The translations under genes were made by a program, and so were the position numbers. This document shows positions 9,056-16,549 of a stretch of 64,000 nucleotides of DNA, piece after piece; within the stretch, counting starts at the first letter, position 1; each line of letters begins with the position of its first letter. The notes under the pieces were generated by a model. The model did no database searches. It was not told where the DNA came from and was given only the letters and a program-made list of their open reading frames with translations. Source of the DNA: DAIPKP01 sp964545875 (GTDB lineage Bacteria > Synergistota > Synergistia > Synergistales > Aminiphilaceae); the NCBI GenBank assembly GCA_964545875.1, contig CAZJHH010000006.1, positions 1 to 64,000 on the forward strand, read 5' to 3'.

Positions 9056-10297
9056 TCAGGAAGGAATCTCCCGAAGCTTTCGTTGCAGATCCTTCAAATC
9101 CGGGTCCACCCGAAGGGGCTCGCCTACGGATTTTCGGGCACTCTCGATGTCCTTGAGACCGTTTCCGGTGATTACCACCGCTATCCGCTCCGAAGACCCG
9201 AGCAATCCGCGCTCTGCCATTTCGAGAAGTCCCGCGAAAGCGGCGGAACCGGCAGGTTCCGCAAAGACTCCGCTTCTGCGCGCCAGGGTGGGAATGGCCT
9301 GAAGAATGGCCTCGTCCGAAACGGTAATCATGGAACCCCGGCTTTCCCGTACCGCCCGGAGGGCCTTGGCCCAGTTCCGGGGGGCTCCCACGTCGATGCT
9401 GTCCGCCACGGTACCTCCTTCGACGAAGGCTACCCGGGAAGCGTTCTCTTCGATGGCCTTCGCCAGGGGAGCGCAGTTCGCTGCCTGAACCCCCGTAATT
9501 TTGGGCATTCTCTCCGTAAGACCCAGATCCAGAAGATCCCGGAAGGCCTTGTAGATACCGCTGATGCAGCATCCATCTCCCACGGAGATAACCACCCGAT
9601 CCGGCACTTCCCAGGAAAGCTCTTCGGCGATCTCCAGACCGCAGGTTTTCTTGCCCTCCACCAGATACGGGTTGATGGCACAGTTGCGGTTATACCAGCC
9701 ATAGTGATCCATGGCCTCCGTGGCGAGATGGAAAGCGGCTTCGTAGTTTCCCTCCACCAGTACCACCTGGGCTCCGTAGACCAGAAGCTGGGCCACCTTG
9801 GCTGCGGGGGCTCTCCGGGGCACGAAGATGTAGGCGGGGAGCCCCGCCACGGCGGCAAATCCCGCGAGGGAGCTCGCGGCATTTCCCGTGGAGGCACAGG
9901 CTATGGCGGATTGCCGGAAATCAAGAGCTTTGGCCACCCCCACCGCGCTGGCCCGATCCTTGAGAGAGGCCGTGGGGTTTCGCCCGTCGTCCTTGATCCA
10001 GAGATCCTTGATTCCCAGCTCCGACGCAAGGGAAGGCACGGCATAGAGGGGGGTGTTTCCCGCCGCCAGGGGAAGATAGGAGCTCTCCCTTTCCACGGGA
10101 AGAATTTCCCGATACCGCCACAGGTTGGGAGGCCCAGAGAGAAAGGAGTTTCGGGAAATTTTTTTCCGGAGCTTTTCCATGTCGTAGAGAACGTCGAGAG
10201 TTCCATCCAGACCGCAGGAGGGGCAGGTGTACTGCACCTCTCCGGGAGAATACTCTTTGCCGCAGAGAACGCAACGCAACGCTTGGGGCACCGCCAT
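9056..10297 (-). CDS. Threonine synthase-like PLP enzyme with N-terminal zinc ribbon
   Basis: Fold-type-II PLP enzyme of 413 residues. An N-terminal zinc ribbon (Cys9-x2-Cys12 and Cys25-x2-Cys28) precedes the catalytic domain with the PLP lysine in TASLKDRAS (Lys113), CASTGNAASSLAG, and a C-terminal ITGNGLKD. This is the architecture of class-II threonine synthases and archaeal cysteate synthases. No homoserine kinase or dehydrogenase gene is nearby, and it is the first gene of a purine/ureide operon. A role in deaminating or converting a ureide-derived amino acid is therefore as likely as threonine synthesis. It is 64 bases upstream of the second PLP enzyme gene, and the two could act in sequence. 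Confidence 0.8.
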   Translation of the reverse strand: MAVPQALRCVLCGKEYSPGEVQYTCPSCGLDGTLDVLYDMEKLRKKISRNSFLSGPPNLWRYREILPVERESSYLPLAAGNTPLYAVPSLASELGIKDLWIKDDGRNPTASLKDRASAVGVAKALDFRQSAIACASTGNAASSLAGFAAVAGLPAYIFVPRRAPAAKVAQLLVYGAQVVLVEGNYEAAFHLATEAMDHYGWYNRNCAINPYLVEGKKTCGLEIAEELSWEVPDRVVISVGDGCCISGIYKAFRDLLDLGLTERMPKITGVQAANCAPLAKAIEENASRVAFVEGGTVADSIDVGAPRNWAKALRAVRESRGSMITVSDEAILQAIPTLARRSGVFAEPAGSAAFAGLLEMAERGLLGSSERIAVVITGNGLKDIESARKSVGEPLRVDPDLKDLQRKLREIPS

Positions 10298-10315
10298 GGT
10301 ATTCCTCCTTACTCC

Positions 10316-10347
10316 CTGAAAATGCCTGTATGCCAGGCCATTTTCAG
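10316..10347. repeat. Inverted repeat ahead of the purine operon
   Basis: CTGAAAATGCCTG and CAGGC..ATTTTCAG form a 13-bp inverted repeat with one unpaired base and a short loop, 18 bases upstream of the first gene of the operon, in its 5' untranslated region or promoter. It could be an operator or a transcript hairpin that controls the operon. Confidence 0.5.
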
Positions 10348-10367
10348 GCGAACATTTACTGAAGCAT

Positions 10368-10396
10368 AGTATACCTCAAGAAGAGAAACATTAGAA
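10368..10396 (-). promoter_or_regulatory. Possible promoter of the purine operon
   Basis: On the minus strand TATACT (10373-10368) is a good -10 element; 17 bases upstream the best -35 is only TTCTAA (10396-10391). A weak -35 would fit an activator-dependent promoter. The start would fall just upstream of the inverted repeat at 10316-10347. Confidence 0.35.
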
Positions 10397-10426
10397 AGGA
10401 TATGAGAACGAAAAAGAGGGCAAAAA

Positions 10427-11476
10427 CTACTGCCCCGCCACCATGCTGTTCGCATCCTGAGCCTCCTGAAGGGGGAGGTCTATCCAGCTTCGGGATATTT
10501 TCGTTTCGAGCCACCGGAGATAGGCATTCCGGGCCACCGCCGCAAAGGAAGCCTCTTCCTCCAGGGAGAGTTCCCGCACCCGGGCACCTTTCTCTTCAAA
10601 ATTGTTGAGGATTCGAGAACGGCCTTCTTCTCTGTCCTCCCGAACCTTGCGGTTCGCCTTTTCCAGAGCCTCTTGGAGAAGATGGAGCTCTTTCTCTCCC
10701 AGGCACTCCCGAAGCTCCCGGGAAAGCACGAAAAAACGAAGATCGTACAGACCGGAAGAGAGCAGGAGAGAGGGGGCTTTGTCCTGCCAAGCAGGGAAAA
10801 AAAGATCTCCCAGGGGAAGCATGCACCCTTTCACATCTCCCCGGAGAAAGGCGAGCACTCCATCCCGGCGGGGAAAGAGCGTCGGAGTGGCTCCAAAGGC
10901 GTAGAGCACCGCCGCTTCGGCCTCCCAGGAAGCCGCGTATGTATGCCCTTCCATTTCGAGAGGGTCCGTTTCCGTTCTCCCGCCGTCCAGCACGCTTACA
11001 AACCCGCCCCCTTCCACGGGACATCCGAGAAAATCCGAAGTCCTCTCCCGAAAGAGTTCCCGAAGCAGCTCCCAGTATCGGGATTCTTCGAAAAAAAGCT
11101 CCACTCCCCGGGAAGAATGAAAAAGAAACGGGGTTCCCAGGGAGAGGGCCTCGGGAAGAAGAAGGCCGAGTTCCTGAAGAGAGAGAATTCCCAGAACGAG
11201 GTCTTCCGAAGAATTCTGAGATCGTAAGACTTCCAGGGGAGAAGCTCCTTCGAGAAAGGGACGGATTTCCATTCGAGAAATTTCGGGAAAAGATTCTTCC
11301 AGGGCTTTTTCCAAGCACTCCGCAAAAGGGTCGCCCTCCGGGGAAGTTCCAATAAGGAGGACTCTTTCCCAGGCCTCTCCCGGAAAGGTTCCGAAAAACA
11401 GAAGAGCCCCCAGAACACAGCAAAAGAAAAGCCCTTTTCCCGGGAGCCCCTTCGAGAGGGCTCCCAAAAAAGTCAT
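10427..11476 (-). CDS. DctP-like TRAP solute-binding protein, secreted
   Basis: Exported protein of about 349 residues. From the ATG at 11476 it has a clear signal peptide (MTFLGALSKGLPGKG, then a Leu/Phe-rich core ending near GEAWE). The C-terminal third (leucine-rich helices, then ELSLEEEASFAAVARNAY) has the pattern of TRAP-transporter DctP receptors, while the N-terminal half is divergent. No TRAP permease (DctM/DctQ) lies next to it, so it may be an orphan receptor or a binding protein for a sensor such as the kinase at 13653-16358. The same frame runs on to a TTG at 11641, but that part does not look like protein, and the SD at 11476 is weak, so the start is uncertain. Confidence 0.6.
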   Translation of the reverse strand: MTFLGALSKGLPGKGLFFCCVLGALLFFGTFPGEAWERVLLIGTSPEGDPFAECLEKALEESFPEISRMEIRPFLEGASPLEVLRSQNSSEDLVLGILSLQELGLLLPEALSLGTPFLFHSSRGVELFFEESRYWELLRELFRERTSDFLGCPVEGGGFVSVLDGGRTETDPLEMEGHTYAASWEAEAAVLYAFGATPTLFPRRDGVLAFLRGDVKGCMLPLGDLFFPAWQDKAPSLLLSSGLYDLRFFVLSRELRECLGEKELHLLQEALEKANRKVREDREEGRSRILNNFEEKGARVRELSLEEEASFAAVARNAYLRWLETKISRSWIDLPLQEAQDANSMVAGQ

Positions 11477-11512
11477 CTCTGCGGAGCAGGTCCGAGGCTT
11501 CTTCGTACCCGA

Positions 11513-11550
11513 GGTTCCGGAAAAAGGAAAAAAATTCTCTTTCCGGAACC
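11513..11550. repeat. 11-bp inverted repeat between two small genes
   Basis: GGTTCCGGAAA and TTTCCGGAACC are perfect complements around a 16-base A/T-rich loop, in the gap between the TPR-like lipoprotein gene and the DctP-like gene. There is no following T-tract on either strand, so this is more likely an mRNA-processing or attenuator hairpin than a simple terminator. Confidence 0.45.
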
Positions 11551-11615
11551 GATCCGCCGGGCCGTTATCGGAACAAAAACTGCAATTCCTAAAGAGTGAC
11601 GTCCACCAAAGGTTT

Positions 11616-12338
11616 TTACGGTTTTTCAAGGAGGCGTTCAAAGTCCTTCACCTTCTCGGAGATATCCACTACCCCCTCGGAGGTTCGGGCCTTTCCCCGG
11701 AGCAGGAACGCCCGCCCCAGGGCCTCTCGGGCCTTTTCCCGGTCCCCTTGGGTGAAATAGGCCCGGATCTTCTGAAACTCCAGGAGATCCGAAAGTTTGG
11801 TCTTCTCCAAATTGTTTCCCGAAGCGTCCCGGAGAAGGTACCAGTCCAGCCGGGCATCTCCACCCAGCATATCCTCGAGCCAGAGGATATCCTCGGGATG
11901 TCCCAGGTCTCCCGCCAAAACCGCCACCCGTTCCGCCCCGAGCACCCGAAGTCTGGTGCTCTCTCCGAAGGCAAACAAGCGGAAATCATAATATTCCCCG
12001 ATGACCTGCCAGATGAGATCCCGCCCCTTTTCGTAGCTCCCTTCTTCCAAGGCAAGAAGTCCCTGAAGGTAGAGAACCTGGGCGGTTTCTCCTTCGGAGG
12101 TCAGGGATTTTTCGAGGAGATCGAGCTCCTTTTGACAGTCGCCGAAGTTGCCCCCCTCCAGGAGAGAGAGCACCTTCTCCGCCTGGAGAGTAAAGACCTG
12201 ACGCTCGCCGCCCTTTCCCTCGCCGGAATCAGCTCCACCGGAGCTGTCACTGCCGCATCCTCAGCCGAAGCCCGGAGCAAGAGGAAATCCGAGAGTGACG
12301 AGGAAAAGCAGAAAAACAACTAAAATAGCTCGCTTCAT
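11616..12338 (-). CDS. TPR-like secreted/lipoprotein with in-frame TGA at codon 26
   Basis: From ATG 12338 the frame reads a signal sequence (MKRAILVVFLLFLVTLGFPL), then PGFG, a TGA codon (12261-12263), GCGSDSSGGADSG and on without a break into about 200 residues of helical, TPR-like sequence ending FERLLEKP. The lipoprotein-like Cys and the flexible Gly/Ser linker sit directly behind the TGA. On the mRNA, CAGCTCC-GGT-GGAGCTG forms a perfect 7-bp hairpin 15-31 bases after the TGA, where a bacterial SECIS would lie, with GGU in the loop. The TGA may thus encode selenocysteine (giving U-G-C), be a recent TGG-to-TGA mutation, or be a base error. A GTG at 12173 gives a shorter, unexported product. 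The weak SD (AAAGGAG) is 11 bases from the ATG. Confidence 0.55.
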
Positions 12339-12547
12339 GTACGCATACACTCCTTTGACTCGAATATGTGCACGTCTTTATCGGGAATGGGGAAACATGC
12401 CTTTTGGGAACCGCCTTTAAAGACAAGGTTATTCTACCCCAAGGCTCGAAGCAGGAAAAGAGAGGTTCTCCTATCCCGAAGTTTTGTGGTAAAGTTATGC
12501 TCTAATGCTTCAGGTTTTTCGAAAAATTGAGAAGGGGGTGCGCTGGA

Positions 12548-12898
12548 ATGCAGTGGAAAAAGAGAGGAGTATGCGGCATTCTTGCCCTGGCGGCCCTGCT
12601 GGGGCTTTTGGGCTCCGCAGGATGGGGAGAGGAGATGTTCAGCTATCACGACATCAAGATTATCCCGCTTACGAGCAACATCTTCCGATGTACCGGCACC
12701 ATAGTCAACGAGACCGAGGAATACTACCAGGGAGCCTGCTTTAATCTTTCCGTGAAGGATATGAACGGCAAGGTCACCAAGACCATGATGTTCTGCTTCG
12801 AAAAGATCAATCCTCTTTCCTCCCACGTCTTCGTGCAGGACTTCGAGAGTGAGAACCGTAATTTCGAGACGGAAATCGTCCTTCTCACAAGCTACTGA
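12548..12898 (+). CDS. Small secreted protein of unknown function
   Basis: Protein of 116 residues with a signal peptide (MQWKKRGVCGILALAALLGL, cleavage near GWGEE) and a compact mature part containing DIKIIPLTSNIFRCTGTIVN and several Cys. The short beta-rich pattern (a chain that opens with T-G-T-I-V-N and proceeds to a later VKDMNGKVTKT) resembles small FxLYD/DUF-type exported domains, but I do not recognise the family. The ATG at 12548 is preceded by a GGGGGTG SD; upstream codons in frame are unlikely. It lies divergent from the lipoprotein gene and 41 bases ahead of the next secreted protein, probably in one operon. Confidence 0.65.
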   Translation: MQWKKRGVCGILALAALLGLLGSAGWGEEMFSYHDIKIIPLTSNIFRCTGTIVNETEEYYQGACFNLSVKDMNGKVTKTMMFCFEKINPLSSHVFVQDFESENRNFETEIVLLTSY

Positions 12899-12939
12899 GA
12901 AGGAATCTTTCCCAAGATGAATGCAAGGAGATGATACGC

Positions 12940-13560
12940 ATGGGACGGATCAAAGTTTTCTGCCTTGCCCTGTTCCTGATCCTTGGGGCCCTTCCTTCCT
13001 ACGGAGCCCGGCAAACCCTGGATGTGGAGGCGGATTTTACGAGCTTTCAGCGCCTCGACAACCCCACGGTACTCCAAGAGCTGATTCCCCAGGGGATCTA
13101 TGTGGAGCTCCGCAAGCCCGACACGCTCTGGTTCACCCGGCTCAGCCTTCCCAAAAACGCCACCTTCCGGAACCGCTTCGTTCTGGAAACCCGGGTGGGA
13201 GAGACCTTCGACTGGCCCCTTACGGGGCTGTGCCTGGGGAACGATTCGGTGAAGCTCCTCTTCACCTACTTCCACCCCCGGGGGATCTTCGAGCTGAGCA
13301 TGCTTTCCGGGGGAACCACTACGGTCATCGCCCGGGAATCCATGGATCCCCTGCGCCCGCCCTGCACCCTCAAAATGGTGTACAACGCCCAGGATAAAAC
13401 CCTGGAGGGCTGGCACGACGGATTCCGCAAAATATCCATTTCCGGCACCGCCCTCACACCCCTCGCCTCCATTACCCAAGCGGCCATCGTGACGGGAACC
13501 ACCGGAGGCCATCATTCCTGCAAGGCAAGCTACGAATATCTCAAGCTCTCCGCGGAGTAA
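12940..13560 (+). CDS. Secreted protein of unknown function, probably beta-sandwich
   Basis: Exported protein of 206 residues with signal peptide MGRIKVFCLALFLILGALPS and cleavage near YGA. The mature part alternates short hydrophobic strands with Gly/Asp turns and resembles concanavalin-like (laminin-G-type) beta-sandwiches, e.g. FRNRFVLETRV, GNDSVKLLFTYF, TLKMVYN, TLEGWHDGFR. That is a fold-level guess only. The second ATG (12940) is taken because AAGGAG lies nine bases upstream; the ATG at 12931 directly abuts the SD. A strong terminator follows. Confidence 0.65.
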   Translation: MGRIKVFCLALFLILGALPSYGARQTLDVEADFTSFQRLDNPTVLQELIPQGIYVELRKPDTLWFTRLSLPKNATFRNRFVLETRVGETFDWPLTGLCLGNDSVKLLFTYFHPRGIFELSMLSGGTTTVIARESMDPLRPPCTLKMVYNAQDKTLEGWHDGFRKISISGTALTPLASITQAAIVTGTTGGHHSCKASYEYLKLSAE

Positions 13561-13601
13561 AAAACACGCTCCCACAGCTTCCACAGATTGAAGGACATTC
13601 A

Positions 13602-13634
13602 AGAAGGCCCCGGAGATCTTCCGGGGCCTTCTTT
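13602..13634. terminator. Bidirectional rho-independent terminator
   Basis: AGAAGGCCCCGG and CCGGGGCCTTCT pair around AGATCTT, followed by TTT on the plus strand. It separates the secreted-protein operon from the convergent sensor kinase gene and could serve both. Confidence 0.85.
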
Positions 13635-13652
13635 TGGAATTTTTCGGTTCTG

Positions 13653-16358
13653 CTATTTTTCGTAACGGACCCGGAGGGTAAAGGAAAAACGGCTTCCCCG
13701 GGAAGGAAGGCTTTCCACCTCGAGGATACTCCCCATTTTTTCGAGAATCCCCTTGCAGATACTGAGCCCTAGCCCCGTCCCTTCGTATTTTCTCGTGCTC
13801 GAACTATCCACCTGATAAAAGGGCTCGAAGATGTGTCCCTGCTCTTCCAAGGGTATTCCTATGCCCGTATCGCGAACGGAAAGCCTGAGGAACCCCTCCT
13901 GCTCCCCCTCTCCGGCGGCAAAGGAGGCCTCAAGGGTCACGAAACCCTTATGGGTAAACTTCACCGCATTGCTGAGAAGATTGATAAGCACCTGCTTGAG
14001 CCGGGGAGAGTCCACGTGGACGTAACGCGGGAGCCCTTCTCCTTCTTCGAGTGAAAGAGAGAGGTTCTTGCGAACCGCTCCGGAAGAGACAAAGGAAAGA
14101 ACGCTTTCCAGAAGCTCGGAAAGATCGGTTCGTACCGGAAGAATCTCCAGCTTTTCCGCTCCGATCCTGGAAATATCGAGAATATCCGTAAGAATTTCCA
14201 GAAGAGCTCTTCCGGAAAGAAACGCTTCCCGCACGCACTCCTCCTGTTCCTCGTCCAGGGAGGTGTCTTTCAGAAGATCGAGAAGCCCGAGAATCCCATT
14301 CAGAGGAGTCCGTATTTCGTGACTCATATTGGCGATAAAGGCGCTCTTGGCCCGGCTGGCGCTCTCCGCCTCTTCCTGAAGCTTTTGAGCTTTTTCGAGA
14401 GCCCTCCGAAGTTCTTCCTCCATTCTAACCCGATCGGTAATATCCGTAATAACCCCCACGACACCGCCTACGCCTCCCGAGGCATCGGAAAAGGTGGCTT
14501 TATTGAAGAGCACTCTTCGCTCTTCTCCTCCCCGGCAAACCACCCACTCGTAATTCTGGTACCCCGGAGCTGCCAGGAGCTCCTCATCTCTTCTCCCGTA
14601 CTCCTCCGCAATTTCCCGAGGCCCCATGTCAAAGGCAGTTTTGCCGAGAATTTTTTCTTCCGGAAGTCCCGTATATTCCCGGAAAGCCTCGTTGCATCCC
14701 AGATAACGCCCATGGGCATCCTTGTAAAAGACGGGGTTTGGAATGGTTTCGAGAAGGCTCCGCATAAAATCGAGCTGGGCATCCAGTTTTTTCTGCACCT
14801 CTTTACGGCGGGCCATGGTCCGTACAAGAAAAAAGAGACCCCCGAACTGAAGCGCCGAGGTGAGAGAGAGAATAAGAAAAATCCAGCGATTCCGCTGCTC
14901 CACCAGCTTTTCCGCAAGGATTTTGTCGGTTTGATCGGTAACCACGGAAAACAGCACGGGACTTCCCCCGATAGTGATGGGATAGGAATAGACCCGCACG
15001 TTTCGTTCCGATCCGTCGTAGAGACGATGGCGAAAATCGAAGGCGTTGAAGCGCCGTTTCCGGGCCAGTTCCATCTCCCGGGCCACTTCCTCGGGAGAAA
15101 GGAGATTGATATCTTTGATGTTTCTTCCGATAAGATCCGGGTAGCCGTAAAATCCGTAGGCTGCGGCGTTTGCATCCAGAATAAGACCTGTTTCGGGATT
15201 GATGAGAAGCATGGGAAGACCGTTTTTTGCAAAAAGCTCGTATCCGAAAAAGCTCTCCGAGGCTACGCTCTGCCACTCTTCCATCAGGCTTCGGGCATCA
15301 TCGAAGAGGAAAAGGGATCCCGGAGGCAGAAGATTCCGGGAGAGCATGCGGCGGTTGAGCTCGGAGGAAGAGAAAAGGTACTGGTTGGGGCTTTCGAAAA
15401 CCACCGGAACCCGGGAAGGAGATTCTCCTTCGAGAATCCGAAGAGCCAGATCCGCCGCAACTTTCCCTTGGCTCTCTCCGTGCACCACCTTTCCTCCGAG
15501 AACCCCCGGAACGAGAAGCACGAAATCCCAGCATGTAAAGAGAGGAGCCTCGGTAGCTTCCCGCACCATTTTCACGCTCTCTTCCAGAGAAAAAATCTCT
15601 CCCGAAGGAGAGTGGAAATAGGTAAGGTAAAGCACCGCATCCCGAGAGGAGAGGGTGTGAAGTTCCCTCTGAAGTTCCCAAGGTTCCAATTCGCCGAGAT
15701 GCATCAGAGAAACCCTGTTCCGAAAAAGAGGATCCAGATCCCGAGCCTTGGCAGCATTGGCCCGCTCGTTGAAACGGGATCCGGAAATCACCGCAAGCTT
15801 TTCCGCTTCCGGGCAAAGCATGAGGGCCAGCTCCATGGTCTCTCTCAGGGATATGGCTTCGTTCACTCCCGTGATATTTACGAGGGATCCCATGTGTTCC
15901 GGCGAAAAATCGTCGACACCGCAAAAGACGAGAGGGGTTTCTCCGAAAAGATCCTTGCGGTATTGGAGGGCAAACCGGAGGGCTCCGTCGTTCACGCAGA
16001 TAATAACGTCAAAGGGCTCTTTCTCCGAAGAGTATCGATATTGCAGAAGCCGATACATGGCCAGCCCATGGGTCTCTTCGGGGTGACGCAACATATCCAG
16101 ATACTCTGTAAAGATATCCAGCTTGAACGAACCGCCGCGAAGCTCCTCGAGAAGCCCTCGCTGGATGGAATCGGTCCATTCGTACCCCTGATGATATGAA
16201 AAGAGCAGAAGCACCTTCTTGGAGGGAGGAGCTTCCTCTCCCAGGGCAGGCCGCACAAAACCCGCTTCTCCGAGGAAGAGAGCCAGAAGGCAAAGAAGAA
16301 AAACGAGACGGAAAACTCGGGCATTCCGGCGGAAGAAGTTGCTATCAAGGGGTTTCAC
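13653..16358 (-). CDS. Hybrid membrane sensor histidine kinase with ABC-type sensor domain and two PAS domains
   Basis: Sensor kinase of 901 residues. An N-terminal membrane segment (about 14-40) is followed by a periplasmic domain of the ABC substrate-binding type (VLLLFSYHQGYEWTD, then VIICVNDGALRFAL and LVFCGVDDF), a PAS domain (about 380-480), a transmembrane helix near 495-515, a second PAS domain (about 530-640), a HisKA domain with the phospho-acceptor in NMSHEIRTPLNG, and a HATPase with NLLSNAVKFTHKG, DTGIGIP and GTGLGLSI. It lacks a receiver domain, and no response regulator gene is adjacent, so its partner is encoded elsewhere. The presence of a binding-protein domain suggests it senses a periplasmic ligand. 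Confidence 0.88.
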   Translation of the reverse strand: MKPLDSNFFRRNARVFRLVFLLCLLALFLGEAGFVRPALGEEAPPSKKVLLLFSYHQGYEWTDSIQRGLLEELRGGSFKLDIFTEYLDMLRHPEETHGLAMYRLLQYRYSSEKEPFDVIICVNDGALRFALQYRKDLFGETPLVFCGVDDFSPEHMGSLVNITGVNEAISLRETMELALMLCPEAEKLAVISGSRFNERANAAKARDLDPLFRNRVSLMHLGELEPWELQRELHTLSSRDAVLYLTYFHSPSGEIFSLEESVKMVREATEAPLFTCWDFVLLVPGVLGGKVVHGESQGKVAADLALRILEGESPSRVPVVFESPNQYLFSSSELNRRMLSRNLLPPGSLFLFDDARSLMEEWQSVASESFFGYELFAKNGLPMLLINPETGLILDANAAAYGFYGYPDLIGRNIKDINLLSPEEVAREMELARKRRFNAFDFRHRLYDGSERNVRVYSYPITIGGSPVLFSVVTDQTDKILAEKLVEQRNRWIFLILSLTSALQFGGLFFLVRTMARRKEVQKKLDAQLDFMRSLLETIPNPVFYKDAHGRYLGCNEAFREYTGLPEEKILGKTAFDMGPREIAEEYGRRDEELLAAPGYQNYEWVVCRGGEERRVLFNKATFSDASGGVGGVVGVITDITDRVRMEEELRRALEKAQKLQEEAESASRAKSAFIANMSHEIRTPLNGILGLLDLLKDTSLDEEQEECVREAFLSGRALLEILTDILDISRIGAEKLEILPVRTDLSELLESVLSFVSSGAVRKNLSLSLEEGEGLPRYVHVDSPRLKQVLINLLSNAVKFTHKGFVTLEASFAAGEGEQEGFLRLSVRDTGIGIPLEEQGHIFEPFYQVDSSSTRKYEGTGLGLSICKGILEKMGSILEVESLPSRGSRFSFTLRVRYEK

Positions 16359-16434
16359 AAAAGGGCACCACCTTTTCTAATTCATCAGCGGAGTTTCAAA
16401 AATTTCCACAAAGCCATATTCTCCCGAAAGATCC

Positions 16435-16483
16435 AAAAAACCGGGACATTTTGGTGGCAAGCCTCTCGGTAGTCCCGTTTTTT
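16435..16483 (-). terminator. Likely terminator downstream of the first CsgG gene
   Basis: In the 191-base gap 16359-16549, AAAAAACCGGGAC and GTCCCGTTTTTT pair around a 24-base loop; read on the minus strand the stem is followed by a T-run. It would end the transcript of the CsgG-like gene. Nothing else recognisable lies in the gap. Confidence 0.6.
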
Positions 16484-16549
16484 CCTGAAAAACGCCCCTC
16501 TTGCCCGGCTGATCTTCCGGAAGAACATGGAACGATATTTCAAGTGATG

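Noticed and set aside
11476..11641. A longer N-terminus for the DctP-like gene from TTG 11641
   Set aside because: The added 55 residues have no signal peptide pattern, overlap the upstream gene, and contain the inverted repeat 11513-11550.
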